A DNA stretch of 64,000 nucleotides, taken from contig OY728136.1 of the NCBI GenBank assembly GCA_963277665.1, positions 1,977,982,576 through 1,978,046,575 on the forward strand, read 5' to 3'. Positions 28,111 to 40,200 of this stretch are shown here, piece after piece; the stretch's first letter is position 1; the number at the start of each line of letters is the position of its first letter. The stretch is from Viscum album (lineage: Eukaryota; Streptophyta; Magnoliopsida; Santalales; Viscaceae). Both the position numbers and the translations under genes were made by a program. The notes under the pieces are model-generated. The model did no database searches. It was not told the origin of the DNA and saw only the letters and a list, made by a program, of their open reading frames with translations.

Positions 28111-30112
28111 CTACGGCGGGAGGGGGGTGAGGGTGATAGGCAGCTTCCGCTTCATCTTGACGGTGGGGAAGTAGGCAATTCGATCATCCTCGGCCACCCA
28201 CCTGCACATCATGCCAATCCTGGTATGAGCTCTTGCTTTTCCAAGGGGATGTGTGCAAATGGCTTACCCGTAGGTAGTAACGAAGTGGTGAAGGAAAATG
28301 CAGATCTCCAGCCTGGAAAGCTCCAGACCAGGGCACAGCCTCTGCCCATTCCCGAACGGAACGAAAGTGTTGACGGTGGGTTTCTGCCTTGCTTGCCATC
28401 GCCATGGATCAAAGCGCAAGGGGTCATCATAGATGCGGGGGTCCATGTGCACGGCCGACAGGGATGCGAGCACGCACCAGCCTTGCGGGATTAAGTAGCC
28501 TGTCATCAAGCAATCAGATGGAGGAGAAGGCAGGAAAAGAAAAAGAAAATAAAGTGACCTTTGATGTGTACGTCCCGGGTAGCTTTTCTCCAGATGGCGT
28601 TGATTATGTTGGCCATCCTGAGGGTCTCGCTAATCACCTGAGACGTACATAGAGAGTGGGGTGGGTTATGAAGCCGGGGATGGAGAGATGGAGGGTGTGT
28701 TTGAAGTTTACATTTTGGGTGAAAGGGAGTGCCATGTAGTCAGCCCACCCGTAAGCCTCCCCCGACACTTCTTTCCGCCGCTTCAATTCCTTGTTCTCCT
28801 CCTGCACCCGCCCACCCATCATATTTTTAATTCAACTCGAAAAAAGGGAGAGCGGAGCGAGGAAGCAAATACCCGGAGGCGGTGAAGAGCGAGAGGAGCG
28901 TCTGAGAGGTACTTGAGGGCAACGGTGATGGCGGTGGGGAGCGTCTCCTCCCCGGGAATCATCATCTCCACCAGGTTCCCGCTGATGAACTCCACCCCCA
29001 ACCCCTGCCCCTCCTCCCCCTCTCCTTCCCGCAGCAGTGCCTCTACAGCGTCCACAGCACCGCCCTCCTGCCGCTGCCCTTCTCCCCTCTTCTCCATGCC
29101 CGCCTTCCTCTCCTCGACCATCCTCCTCACCATCTTCAACAGCCTCTCCTTCGCCTGCATTAATTAATCCAGGAGACTCAGGGAAATGGCATTCTCGATC
29201 AGCATAATTCGCAACGGTGACGGGGATACCTTTAAAGACCTATAAAGCGTCGTCCCGGGGAGCTTGACGGGCAGGCAGATCAATCCTTTGATGAACTCTG
29301 CAAACTCCCTCTTCAGAAGCTCCACCTCCTCGCCCGCCTCCACGCCGAGCAACACCCTCGCCAGCACCCCGAACGTGATCTGCCATCACCCCAACAAACA
29401 AAACCCCGACTCATTAAACCCCCCTCTCCGTAAGAGGGTGAGACGCGCACGAACCTCTTTGACCCGATCGTGTACGTAGACGAGGCGGCGGGGGTGGCCA
29501 CCGCTGGGCCAGGCGGCGAGAGAGCGCCGGATGGTGGTTTCGATGTAGGGAGTGATTCGAGCCTTGAACTGCGGGGATTTCAACAAGTTCCCGATGATGC
29601 CGTGAAGCCGCCTGTGGAGGGGGCCGTTGATGCGCAGGATCGAAGACTCCCCGAACAATTCCCTGATGGATTTCGGGTAAAACGGAACGAATGTGCCGCC
29701 CTGGTTCTGTAGAATCACCCTGTTCACCTCCACGTCCGTAGAAACCACGCAGGGCGTCCCCAGCAGGTGCGACCTGAACACCTCCCCGTACCTGCGCATC
29801 ATTTCAATTCAGTCACTCTACTTTAACCAACCATTGGAGACGATTTTAATTTGTTTTTCCTTCAGAGGCTTACATGAACCTTCGCTTCTCCATGAAGCTG
29901 ACGGGCCGATCGGTGTAGTTACAGGCGATGAAGTCCAGCGTTTCCCCGATCAAAGGCCATCCGGTGTTCCCTTTAGGTATGCAAACCTTTCCTTCTTTCT
30001 TCTCCGCCGTCTCTCCATCGATCTTCCTCGTCTTCTTCCCTTTAACATACAGCCCCCAACCCATCAACAATCCCGTCAAAACCCAGCATCCGATCATCCA
30101 GTAACTCTCCAT
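28111..30112 (-). CDS. CYP90D: Cytochrome P450, CYP90C/D type, brassinosteroid C-23 hydroxylase-like
   Basis: Eight minus-strand exons join to 1500 bp in one frame (499 residues plus TAG): 29874-30112, 29455-29791, 29230-29379, 28873-29154, 28712-28801, 28559-28637, 28268-28499, 28111-28201. All introns have GT/AG ends. The start is the only ATG before the membrane anchor. The protein has an N-terminal membrane helix (about residues 5-25), 'KGNTGWPLIGETLDFIA' (about 47-63), I-helix 'PGEETLPT' (309-316), K-helix ETLR (370-373), 'FDPWRW' (422-427) and heme loop 'FGNGQRLCPG' with Cys448. The phrase 'FIKGLICLPVKLPGTTLY' fits CYP90C1/CYP90D1, which act at C-23 of brassinosteroid intermediates at the ER, rather than CYP90A or CYP90B. 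The C-versus-D choice is from memory. Length is normal and no lesion is seen. Exons 6-8 are duplicated at 16846-17372. Confidence 0.92.
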
Positions 30113-30285
30113 CAAGATTGCCAGGAGACGAGCAATTTTTACTGTGTATCTGCTAAAATCAGCAGGATTGAAGCTTCATTTCTCCACCTCGTGGGATGAG
30201 GGAGGAGTCCGGAGACTCACGGCAATCAATCTCAGATTTGAAAAGCAACCTGGGAGTGGTGAGATCGGAGTGGCCATTAGGGGCG

Positions 30286-30300
30286 GTGATGATATATAAT
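30286..30300 (-). promoter_or_regulatory. Candidate TATA box of the CYP90D-like gene
   Basis: On the minus strand 'attattatatatcatc' lies about 175-190 bp before the ATG at 30112, a plausible distance for a TATA box with a 5' UTR of about 150 bp. Nothing else in the sequence confirms the start of transcription. A CGTGCG motif, the type bound by BZR1-family regulators, occurs once at 31804-31809, about 1.7 kb upstream. A single 6-mer is weak evidence. Confidence 0.35.
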
Positions 30301-30419
30301 AATAGTTTTTGGATGTTTCACGTTCACCAATGGCAGATTCGAAGACCTGGCCTCGTGATGTGTAACCATTACTTCACTCAGATTATTTTCACTTTATTTA
30401 TTTTTTCTGTGTAATTATT

Positions 30420-32275
30420 CTCCTATTTACAGATCCCCGTTTGGCATGATTCAATGAAAAAAATAAACGACAATGGTGCTTTTAATTTTTTTTGGCGGTG
30501 AATGAGGGAAATAATGAAACAATGAGGTGTCGGAGAGGGTGGATTTAATACCGTTATTATAGAATGATATAATCGGTTTCATCTATGCCAAATTCGAGAT
30601 TTTTTTTTGCACTCTGTCAATTATATAATTGTTTGTATTATATGTAAATTTATTTTTAGTTCAAAAGTATGTTTATGTGATGCACCATCTTTTTATTATT
30701 ATTTTCGTTTCATTTTTATTGTTACATATTAAATTCTTTTTTCATTTTCAGTTATATAAAAAATACTAGCCTCATTTTAATAAACTGCTGAACCTTTTGT
30801 CGTCAAGTTAGGCTTGCTTTTTTAAGATAATCTTTGATTAAGAAAAAAAATCTTCTCAGGTTGACTTCAGTCTTTTTTCACGCCTCATGTAGATTTTATG
30901 ATTTAAATAATATGTTATTTGGGTGATTTGAAATGATGTTGAATAATATATTAAATTTAAATATTATGTTTGGAAGATCTAAATGTCGTTGAATAATTTA
31001 ATAAGTTTATATCAATTGATGTAAAAATACATTATTTCAATAAAGGTATGAATTATGAAATATAGTTTATCCAACTGTTCTGATAAATGTAAATTGATCA
31101 TGAATTAGACTGATCAATGCTTATTTGTTTTTTTATTTGCATTTATAATTTATAATAATTGGTTTTTATTTTATTTTTGATGATTTGGGTATCTATTATT
31201 TTTCATATACGTAGGACATAATTGTTCATAATAAATTTAATGTACTACAATCTCATTGTATCTTTGACTTGCATGTGAGTAATGTTGTAAAAAAATGAAG
31301 GTTCTAAATGAGTTGATGATGTTTGAGGTTGCATCTGTACACAATAATTAGATAGATTGACTATCCATGTAATTAGGTTTAGGGGTGAGCAACCGAGTGA
31401 TTAATCGAATGGGTATCTAAAAATTGAATTAAAAAAGAAAAACCAAACAAGTAAACTAAAATGAGTTTTGGTTATTAAAAATTTTATTTTGTTAATACCT
31501 GTTTTTTTTTCTATTAATTTTAATAATCAAGAACCAAAAACAAAAACCTGTGAAAAAAAAACCGATTTTATAATTTTTTTATTTTTATTTAATATTTAAA
31601 AAATTACAGAATTTAAAAAAAAAACAATGTAGATAATTCATTTAATACAGGGAATGGAAAATTGAATTCAATGTGGTAAAAGAATAATAATAATAAAAGT
31701 CACACAATAAAAGAGGCTCGCGGTGTAGGGTATTCACGATTTGATGCAAAAAAATTAAAAAGAAAAGGGGGGGGACATAAAACATGATGGAATGAGAGGG
31801 GTGCGTGCGAACAAGAAGCGCAAAAGGAGGGATGTGTGAAGTAGTCCGACTCATCCAGGACCATGATCACCAAGATGAGGCCAATCCTCGAGCCGAACTA
31901 AAAAAAATATAAGATTATGACCTTTGTCATGACATGTTTTTATTTTAATTTGGGGCAATGAAAGGACCAAAAAGGCCCTTAATTCCAGTTAAGGACCTAT
32001 ATATTTTTAGAGCAAAGTAAAATATCATTTCATTTAAAAAATCATAATTTTTTTTGTCCTCAGATGGATTTTATCGTGTTTTTGGTTCCAAACTGTAATT
32101 AGATGTCAGTTCTGGTCCTCCAATGGCATTTTCCCTTTTAATTTTTGGTTAATCTCCTTTTAAATTAGCTAAAGAATGCTTTCTCGAGAGTAAGGAAGGT
32201 CTTGGGAGCATTCCAAGGGTTCAAAGCTTGAAAAACAAGTCTTACAACACATGGCGCATGATTAGCGTTAACCAT
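30420..32275. other. AT-rich intergenic region, no genes
   Basis: No convincing coding frame on either strand. The region is AT-rich with homopolymer runs. 'taggggtgagcaaccgag' near 31379 resembles sequence common in plant hAT-derived repeats. The end (about 31900-32275) and the sequence after the CACTA insertion (34853 onward) may together be one older LTR-like repeat. Confidence 0.4.
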
Positions 32276-33035
32276 CACTACCACAAAACTGGGCAAGACT
32301 AGCGCCAGCCTTTATCAGAGCTAATGAAAAAGCGCTGATAAAGGGGAGTACTTTTATCAGTGTTAAAAAAGCGCTGATAAAAATACCCTTTATCAGCGCT
32401 TTTTTTTAGCGCTGATAAAGGTACGCCTTTTAACACCGCTTTTTTTTAGCGCTGTTAAAGGGTCTACTTCAAAAAAAAATCATTAAAAAAATTATATTAA
32501 TATTTAAATATATAGATATAGTTATATTGATATAAATATAATATATAATTTTTAAATATATTTTAGATAAATATAAATATACATTTACACTTACTGTACT
32601 TAATATATAAGAAATTTAGTGAAAATGGCTTATAAAAAAATTAAAAAAATATTTTTAATTAATAATTTGCTAATTATGATGGAGTGATAGTCATTTAATA
32701 ACAATTTGAAGACTAAAAAGTTAAAAAAAGATCCAAAATATGTTGAAAACGCAACCCAAACTTCAAACGACCATAACTTTTGATCCGGGTGTCCGTTTGA
32801 GCTCTACAACATATCAAATCGAAGCCTGTGACGAGCTCTACGCGCTTATAATTGAGGCTAAGTCTCTGTCATATTTTTCGAGGCAAAAAAAGGCCCAAAA
32901 GGCCTTCAAAACTGAGTTTTTAGTCGTGATACCTCGATTTTTTAACATTTTGTGGATTTTCAGCCTCGTTTAAGGGGGTATTATTGGTTTTTTTGGTAGG
33001 GACTGAATTTATTCCAAGGTATTAAATTCATATTG

Positions 33036-33459
33036 ATATTATGTTTTTCAAATTTTATCGTTTTTTATAATGCACTACTATTTATAATCAAATATATAAC
33101 AATATATACATATTTTTTATATATTCACACATAAAAATTTAATTATAAATATAAATAATAAAATATATTTACATATAAAATATATTAGTTTTATCTAAAT
33201 AATAACTAATATCCATTTTATTTAAAATAAAAATATAAGAATATTTCTATACCTATATATTAATCTAACTATATATATATATATTAATATAACTACATAT
33301 ATATATTCATATAACTATAAATATATATATTAATATCACTATAAATATATATTCATATAACTATATATATATATTAATATAACTATATAACTATATATAT
33401 TAATATAACTATATATATATATATATTAATATAAATATATATTACTATACGAATAAATA

Positions 33460-33495
<36 letters not shown>
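33036..33495. repeat. AT-rich microsatellite tract
   Basis: Mostly 'atatatattaatataac' type repeats, ending with a pure TA run near 33463-33495. No gene content. Confidence 0.85.
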
Positions 33496-33496
<1 letters not shown>

Positions 33497-33527
33497 TGAA
33501 ATGGAAAACAAATCAAAATAGAGGAGT

Positions 33528-33586
33528 GGTAAGAGCTTAGGCGCATAATGGGGAGGTCTCGAGTTCAAAACCTGGTGGAGGTAGGG
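33528..33586 (+). repeat. tRNA-like module inside the CACTA element
   Basis: 'gagtggtaagagct' resembles the D-arm part of a tRNA (box A side), and 'tctcgagttcaaaacc' about 30 bases later resembles a T-arm (box B, GGTTCGANNCC-like, degenerate). No acceptor stem pairs convincingly, so it is not called a tRNA gene. Similar modules occur in the element at 36144-37261. Confidence 0.5.
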
Positions 33587-33744
33587 GCGCGCGCATGGGG
33601 CTGGGTTTGAGGGGGGCTAGCCCTGATAAAGGGTGGAGGGGGTGCAGGCGCTGGAGGGGCTAGAAAGCGCTGTAAAAGGGGGGCTCAAGCTATAAAAGCC
33701 CCCCCCGATTGGGGCGCGCGCATGAGGCTGGATTTGAGGGGGGC

Positions 33745-34831
33745 TAGCGCTGATAAAGGGTGGAGGGGGTGCGGGCGCTGGAGGGGCTAGAAAGCGCTGT
33801 AAAAGGGGGGCTCAAGCTATAAAAGCCCCCCGATTGACATGATTTTTTTTTATTTTTTTTAATTTTAATAATTTTTTTTACTTTTATCAGTGCTAACAAA
33901 AAGCGCTGATAAAGGGGGTCTTTTATCAACGCTAAAAAGAAAGCGCTGATAAAGGACCTGTTTATCATCGGTTTTTGTTAGCACTGATAAAAGACCCCTT
34001 TTATCAGTGCTTTTCGGAGCGCTGATAAAGGGGACCTCCCTTTATCTTCACCGGCTTTAACAACGCTTTTTTAGCGCTGTTAAAGACCATTTTTAGCGCT
34101 GAGCGGGGCTAGCGCTGATAAAGGGTGGAGGGGGTGCGAGCGCTTGAGGGGCTAGAAAGCGCTGTAAAAAGGGGGGCTCAAGCTATAAAAGCCCCCCCGA
34201 TTGACATGATTTTTTTTTTATCTTTTTTAATTTTAATAATTTTTTTACTTTTATCAGTGCTAACAAAAAGCGCTGATAAAGGGGGTCTTTTATCAACGCT
34301 AAAAAGAAAGCGCTGATAAAGGACCCGTTTATCAGCGTTTTTTGTTAGCACTGATAAAAGACCCCTTTTATCAGTGCTTTTCGGAGCGCTGATAAAGGGG
34401 GCCTCCCTTTATCTTCACCGGCTTTAACAACGCTTTTCTAACGCTGTTAAAGACCATTTTTAGCGCTGAGGGGGGCAAGCGCTGATAAAGGGTGGAGGGG
34501 GTGCGGGCGCTGGAGGGGCTAGAAAGCGCTGTAAAAAGGGGGGCTCAAGCTATAAAAGCCCCCCCGATTGACATGATTTTTTTTTTTAATTTTAATAATT
34601 TTTTTTACTTTTATCAGTGCTAACAAAAAGCGCTGATAAAGGGGGTCTTTTATCAACGCTAAAAAGAAAGCGCTGATAAAGGACCCGTTTATCAGCGTTT
34701 TTTGTTAGCACTGATAAAAGACCCCTTTTATCAGTGCTTTTCGGAGCGCTGATAAAGGGGACCTCCCTTTATCTTCACCGGCTTTAACAACGCTTTTCTA
34801 GCGCTGTTAAAAACCATTTTTAGCGCTGATA
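33745..34831. repeat. Three tandem units of about 365 bp
   Basis: Units start with 'gctagcgctgataaagggtgg' type sequence near 33745, 34108 and 34473, each followed by 'gctcaagctataaaagcccc', an A/T run, then four or five alternating copies of the CACTA subterminal motif in both orientations. A shorter partial unit precedes at about 33615. The units differ by a few substitutions and indels, so the expansion is recent. Confidence 0.85.
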
Positions 34832-34855
34832 AAAGGCGTATTTGTAGCAGTGCAT

Positions 34856-35444
34856 GCAACTTGGTTTAGAGGGACACATAATTTTACAAATCGTGTGAGG
34901 AGGCTTCGTAATCACGTGACTTGGGTCCGAAATCGTTCAAATGGCTTTCACATGGTTTATTAAGGTGCGACTTCACGATTTGGCAAACTATGTGTCCAAA
35001 TCGTGAGCCTCATTAAAAATGACAAATTTACCATTTTCCCCTCCTTTTATACATACTCACCAAATATCCCCCTCCATTTCACTCATAGCACCCCTAGGTG
35101 CACTCTAAGCTCCTTATTTTCCAAGGGTGAAACTCCTTCGATCCTAACCATTTGAAGTGTCGTTTCTTGCAATTCAAAGCCCCGAGGGTAAGTTTACGAG
35201 TCAGTTTCCTTCTATTCTCTGGATGTTTCACAACTTGGTTGTCCCTCATCATTTATGCCTCCTATGCTATATTTCATGGGATTTGTCTACTTTTGTGGTT
35301 GCAACCATTTTAACTTGAATCAAAGGTCGGGGTTGGAGGAGTGGATATCTACAAACCTAAGGTAGGTTGTCTCAGAGTTATTTCCCATAGTCTTGATAGT
35401 TTTCAGGTGTATGTGGTTTGTGCCATAACGTCAATGTGTTGTGC
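34856..35444 (+). other. Flank between two CACTA elements, LTR-like
   Basis: No gene seen. Features such as 'ccttttatacatactcacc' near 35045 (TATA-like) and 'cgagggtaagtttac' near 35182 recall the promoter and leader of a gypsy LTR, but the termini were not identified. Confidence 0.3.
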
Positions 35445-35599
35445 CACTACTACACATATGCCCTTTAACAGCACGCAAAATGGCTTTTAACAACACTGAT
35501 AAAGGGGGTCCTTTATCCGCACTAAAAAAACACTGATAAAGAACCCCTTTTATCAGCGCTTGAAATAGCGTTGATAAAGGTCTAACTGGGTGCAATGTG

Positions 35600-35960
35600 C
35601 TATTATATTAATAACACACCTAACAAAAAACTCTAATTTCAAATGCTATATACAGTTAATGTGACACCATTAATACAAAAATGTCTGCCCATGGTATATA
35701 CAAAAAACACTTCTATATACATTTTAAACAATATTTTATTTAATTACATTTACAATTATCCAACAAACATTTAAAAACATTAATGTTTCATCTTTTGACG
35801 TTCGTGATCCCCTCTAAAAAATGTCCGCCCATGGTATCAGTTGTCGAACAAATCATCTTCACCTGACCAAAAGATTCCACCTATATAAGAAAAAATATAT
35901 TATGTTATTAATACTATAAAGAAATAAATTAAACATTAATATGAAACAATACATTAATAA
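35600..35960 (-). other. Inner left region with duplicated terminal-exon sequence
   Basis: 35820-35960 resembles 41690-41855: both have 'tcgaacaaa...gattccacctatataag' followed by 'atattatgttattaatact...aataaattaaacattaatatgaaac'. On the minus strand this reads as an intron end (ttcttatatag) and a short exon such as 'GIFWSGEDDLFDN' before a stop. The pair flanks the satellite array directly. 'ccgcccatggtat' also repeats at 35686 and 35825. Confidence 0.55.
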
Positions 35961-36143
35961 AATGTCAATATTTAATAAAAAAGACACAGTTGGAGCTATA
36001 CCGGTCACACATTGCATCGGATTGAGGTGATGCTGATTCTTACACATTACAAATGACTCATGGATCGTTGTCCTAAAGTTTCAAAACAATTCGAATGTGT
36101 TTGCTCGTTTTTCAGTATGTTAGTTGTGTTTTTTTACTAAAAT

Positions 36144-37261
36144 CACTATTGGAAAACGACCTATACCCACGGTTCTACCAAACCGTGGGCTGGAACGGCG
36201 TCGGGATAGTTCAAAACCGTGGGCTGGAACGGCGTCGGGATAGTTCAAAACCGTGGGCTGGAACGGCGTCGGGATAGGGGTCTTGACCTATACCCACGGT
36301 TTGGTAGAACCGTGGGTATAGGTGTGTCACACACCAACACCCTGCTGCACAGCGTGGCAGGGCACTTACCCCACGGTTTTCAAACCCTGGGAAATTTAAG
36401 TTTCAAAAATCGCAGAAACAAGGTTTCGAACCCGCACCACACGCAAGTACTCAGCGCCGCAACACAACAGTGAACCAACCGAGTTGGGCTTTTTATCTGT
36501 TATATATTCATCTATCTGCGTATATATATTAATATTGTGTATTTAAATTCAAAAAAAGCGCACGGGGGGTTTTGATCCTGGGACTCGCGCCAAGCACCAC
36601 GACCGCACCACCAACCAAGCTGGGATATTTATCTATTATACATTCATATATCTGCGTATATATATTAATATTGCGTATTTAAATATAAAAAAAGAACATG
36701 ATGGGTTTCGAACCCAGGACTCGCGCTGAGACTCGCAACCATGCCACCAACCGAGCTGGGCTCCTTACCTTTCATGTAGACATATATATATTAATATTTA
36801 GTATTTAAATTCAAATTAAGCACCCGCTGGGTTTCGAAACCGCGACTACTGCAGAGCCTGGAGGCCCAGCCCCCACCAACGGACCAACCGACCTGGAATT
36901 TTTATCTGATATATATACATATATCTGTACATATATATTAATATGTGAAGAAATGTCTTCCCGCCAAATTTTTACGTGTCCCGCCTAATTTTCTTTTCCC
37001 GCCATAACGCGGGAAAGCTATACCCACGGTTGTATAGGTCTTCAAAAAAAAACCCGCAATACCAACGGTTTTCAAGAACCGTCGGTATATGTCTTCGGAA
37101 AATACCCTATACCCATGGTTTTCTCCAAAACCATGGGTATAGGTCTTAAAAGAAAACTATACCCACGATTTTTGGCACAACCGTGGGTATAGGTTCACCT
37201 ACTACCCCTATACCCACGTTTTTTTGCAAAACCGTGGGTATAAACCTATTTTCCAGTAGTG
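36144..37261. mobile_element. Small CACTA-like element, 1118 bp, TSD AAT
   Basis: It starts CACTATTGGAAAACGACCT and ends CTATTTTCCAGTAGTG, with AAT at 36141-36143 and 37262-37264. The uninterrupted satellite monomer reads 'actaaaatgtcattt', so the empty site is known. Near each end it has many copies of 'CTATACCCACGGTT' in both orientations, including a perfect 16-bp stem at 36286-36323 with a 6-base loop, and three tandem 34-bp units starting at 36185, 36219 and 36253. No transposase. Four tRNA-like units lie inside. Confidence 0.93.
36405..36950 (-). repeat. Four tandem tRNA-like modules, about 130 bp each
   Basis: Each unit, read on the minus strand, has a box-A-like 'CAGCTCGGTTGG' (variants CAACTCGGTTGG, CAGCTTGGTTGG, CAGGTCGGTTGG) and, 30-45 bases on, a box-B-like 'GGGTTCGAAACC' (variant GGATCAAAACC). 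B-like sequences sit near 36421, 36565, 36703 and 36830 on the plus strand. Units are separated by AT-rich spacers with 'tatatatattaatatt'. This resembles tRNA-derived SINE heads or captured tRNA genes. No unit forms a full cloverleaf that I would call a tRNA gene. Confidence 0.65.
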
Positions 37262-40200
37262 AATGTCATTTCAAACTGGAAACACACATTTTGAGTCATA
37301 CCAGTCACATCGTGCGTCAGTTTGACATTAGACTGCTTCATATACGCCACAAAGGACTTATGAATCACTATCTTAAATTATCAAGATAATCAGAGCGCGT
37401 TTGCTTGGTTTTCAGTGAGCGACACGTTTTGAATTAAAATGTCAATTTTAAACTAGTAACAGACACTTTTAGTCATACTGGTCACATCATGCGTCAAATT
37501 GAGGTGATGTTGATTCCTATATGTCACAATTGACTTGTGAACTATTTTCCTAAAGTATCAAAACAATCCGAATGCGTTTACTCGGTTTTCAGTATGTCAC
37601 TTGTTCTTTTTAGTAAAAATTAATGTCAATTTTAAATAAAAAGACACACTTGGAGACATACCGGTCACACCATGCGTTGTATTGAGATGCAGTTGACTCC
37701 TACACGTCACAAATGACTCATGGATCATTTTCCTAAAGTATCAAAATAATCTGAATGCGTTTACTCGGTTTTCAGTACGCAAGTTGTGTTTTTTTACTAA
37801 AATGTCATTTCAAACCGGAAACACGCAGTTTGAGTCATACCGGTTGCATCGTTCGTCGATTTGACATGAGACTTCTTCATACACATCACAAATGACTTAT
37901 GAATCACTGTCCTAAATTATCAAAACAATCAGACTGTATTTTCTTGGTTTTCAATGAGTGGAACGTTTTGAACTAAAATGTCGATTTTAAACTGATAACA
38001 AACACTTTTAGTCATACAGGTCACACCATGCATTGGATTGAGGTGGAGTTGATTCCTACACGTCAAAAATGACTCATGAATCATTTTCCTAAAGTATCAA
38101 AACAATCTGAATGTGTTTTCTCGGTTTTCAGTATGTCACTTGTTCTTTTTACTAAAAATTAATGTCAATTTTAAATAAAAAGACACACTTAGAGTCATAC
38201 CAGTCACACCGTGTGTCGTATTGAGGTTTGGTTGACTCCAAAACATCACAAATGACTCATGGATCATTGTCCTAAAGTATAAAAACAATCCGAATGCGTT
38301 TTCTCGGTTTTCAGTATGCCAATTGTGTTTTTTTACTAAAACGTTATTTCAAACTGAAAACATGAATTTTGAGCCTTACTGACCACATCTTGCATCAGTT
38401 TGATGTGAGACTACTTTATAAATATCAAAAATGAATTATGAATCATTTTCCTAAATTATCAAGACAATCAGAGTACGTTTGCTTGGTTTTTTGTGAGTGA
38501 CATGTTTTGAACTAAAATATCAATTTTAAAATGATAACGAACACTTTTAGTCATACCGGTCACACCATACATCAGATTGAGGTGGGGTTGATTCCTAAAC
38601 ATCACAAATGACTCATGAACCATTTTCCTAAAGCATCAAAACAATTCGAATGCATTTGCTCGGTTTTCAGTATGTCACTTGTTCTTTTTACTAAAAATTA
38701 ATGTCAATTTTAAATAAAAAGACACACTTGGAGTCATACCGGTCACACCGTGCATCGTATTGAGATGTAATTGACTCCTACATGTCAAAAATGACTCATG
38801 GATCATTTTACTAAAGTATCAAAATAATCCTAATACGTTTGCTCAATTTTCAATGTGCAAGTTGTGTTTTTTTACTAAAATGTCATTTCAAACTGGAAAC
38901 ATGCATTTTGAGTCATACCAGGCGCATCGTGCATCGGTTTGATGTGAGACTACTTCATACACGTCAAAAATGACTTATAAGATATCCTAAATTATCAATA
39001 CAATCAGATCACATTTTCTTATTTTTCAGTGAGTGAAATATTTTAAACTAAAATGTCAATTTTAAACTGATAACAAACACTTTTAGTCATACCAGTCACA
39101 TTGTGCATAATATTGAGGCAGAGTTGATTCCTACAAGTTAAAAATGACTCATGGATTATTTTAATAAAGTATAAAAAACAACCCGAATGCGTTTTCTCGG
39201 TTTTTAGTATGTCACTTGTTCTTTTTACTAAAAATTAATGTCAATTTTAAATAAAAAGACACACTTTGAGTCATACCAATCACACCGTATATCGTATTGA
39301 GATGTAGTTGACTCCTAAACATAAAAAATGATTCATAGATCATTGTTCTCAAGTATTAAAATAATTCAAATGCGTTTTCTCATTTTTCAGTATGCCAGTT
39401 GTGTTTTTTTACTAAAATGTCATTTCAAACTGGAAACATGCATTTTGAGTTATACTGATTGCATCATGCATTGGTTTGATGTGAGACTGCTTCATACATG
39501 TTACAAATGACTTATGAATTGCTATCCTAAATTATCAAGATAATTGGAGTGTTTTTTCTTAGTTTTTCAGTGAGTGATACGTATTGAACTAAAATGTTAG
39601 TTTTAAACTAACTACAAAAACTTTTAGTCATACCGGTCATACCATGTGTCAGATTGAGGTGAGATTGATTTCTACACGTCAAAAATGAATCATAGATCTT
39701 TTTTCTAAATCATCAAAACAATATGAATGCATTTTATCAGTTTTTAGTATGTCACTTGTTCTTTTTACTAAAAATTAATGTCAATTTTAAATAAAACGAC
39801 ACACTTAGAGTCATACCGGTCACACCGTGCATCATATTGAGGTTCAGTTGTCTCCTACACATAAAAAATGACTCATGGATCATTTTACTAAAGTAACAAA
39901 ATAATCTAAATGCGTTTTATTGGTTTTTAGTATGCCAATTGTGTTTTTTTATTAAAATGTCATTTCAAACTGGAAACACACATTTTGAGTCATATCGATC
40001 GCATCGTATGTCAGTTTGATGTGAAACTACTTCATACACATAAAAAATGACTTATTAATCGCTGCACTAAATTATCAAGACAATTGGAGCGTGTTTTCTT
40101 TATTTTCAATGAGTGACACATTTTGAACTAAAATGCCAATTTTAAACTGATACAGACACTATTAGTCATACCGATCACACCGTGCATTGGATTGAGGTGG

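Larger units (their letters stand above)
17727..28640 (+). repeat. Tandem duplication unit 2
   Basis: This is the second copy of the 9443-17386 order. It is enlarged by two Copia insertions (17773-19120 and 20146-23528), a local rearrangement (19121-19488) and a solo LTR (25536-26045). It continues without a break into exons 5-1 of the P450, so unit 2 holds the original arrangement at its right side and unit 1 carries the truncated copy. Confidence 0.85.
32276..34852 (+). mobile_element. Non-autonomous CACTA element, TSD CAT
   Basis: The element starts CACTACCACAAAACTGG and ends TTTGTAGCAGTG, inverted CACTA termini, and is flanked by CAT at 32273-32275 and 34853-34855. Subterminal motifs of the form AGCGCTGATAAAGG and their reverse (CCTTTATCAGCGCT) are dense near both ends. 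Inside are an AT-rich microsatellite (33036-33495), a tRNA-like segment and three tandem units of about 365 bp. There is no transposase. The orientation given is arbitrary. It must rely on an autonomous CACTA element, and the subterminal motifs resemble those at both ends of the large element that follows. Confidence 0.92.

Noticed and set aside
32740..32973. 77-residue frame in the small CACTA
   Set aside because: No similarity to transposase or any family I know. The element looks non-coding.
36405..36950. Functional tRNA genes
   Set aside because: Box A and box B resemble tRNA, but I could not pair an acceptor or anticodon stem.
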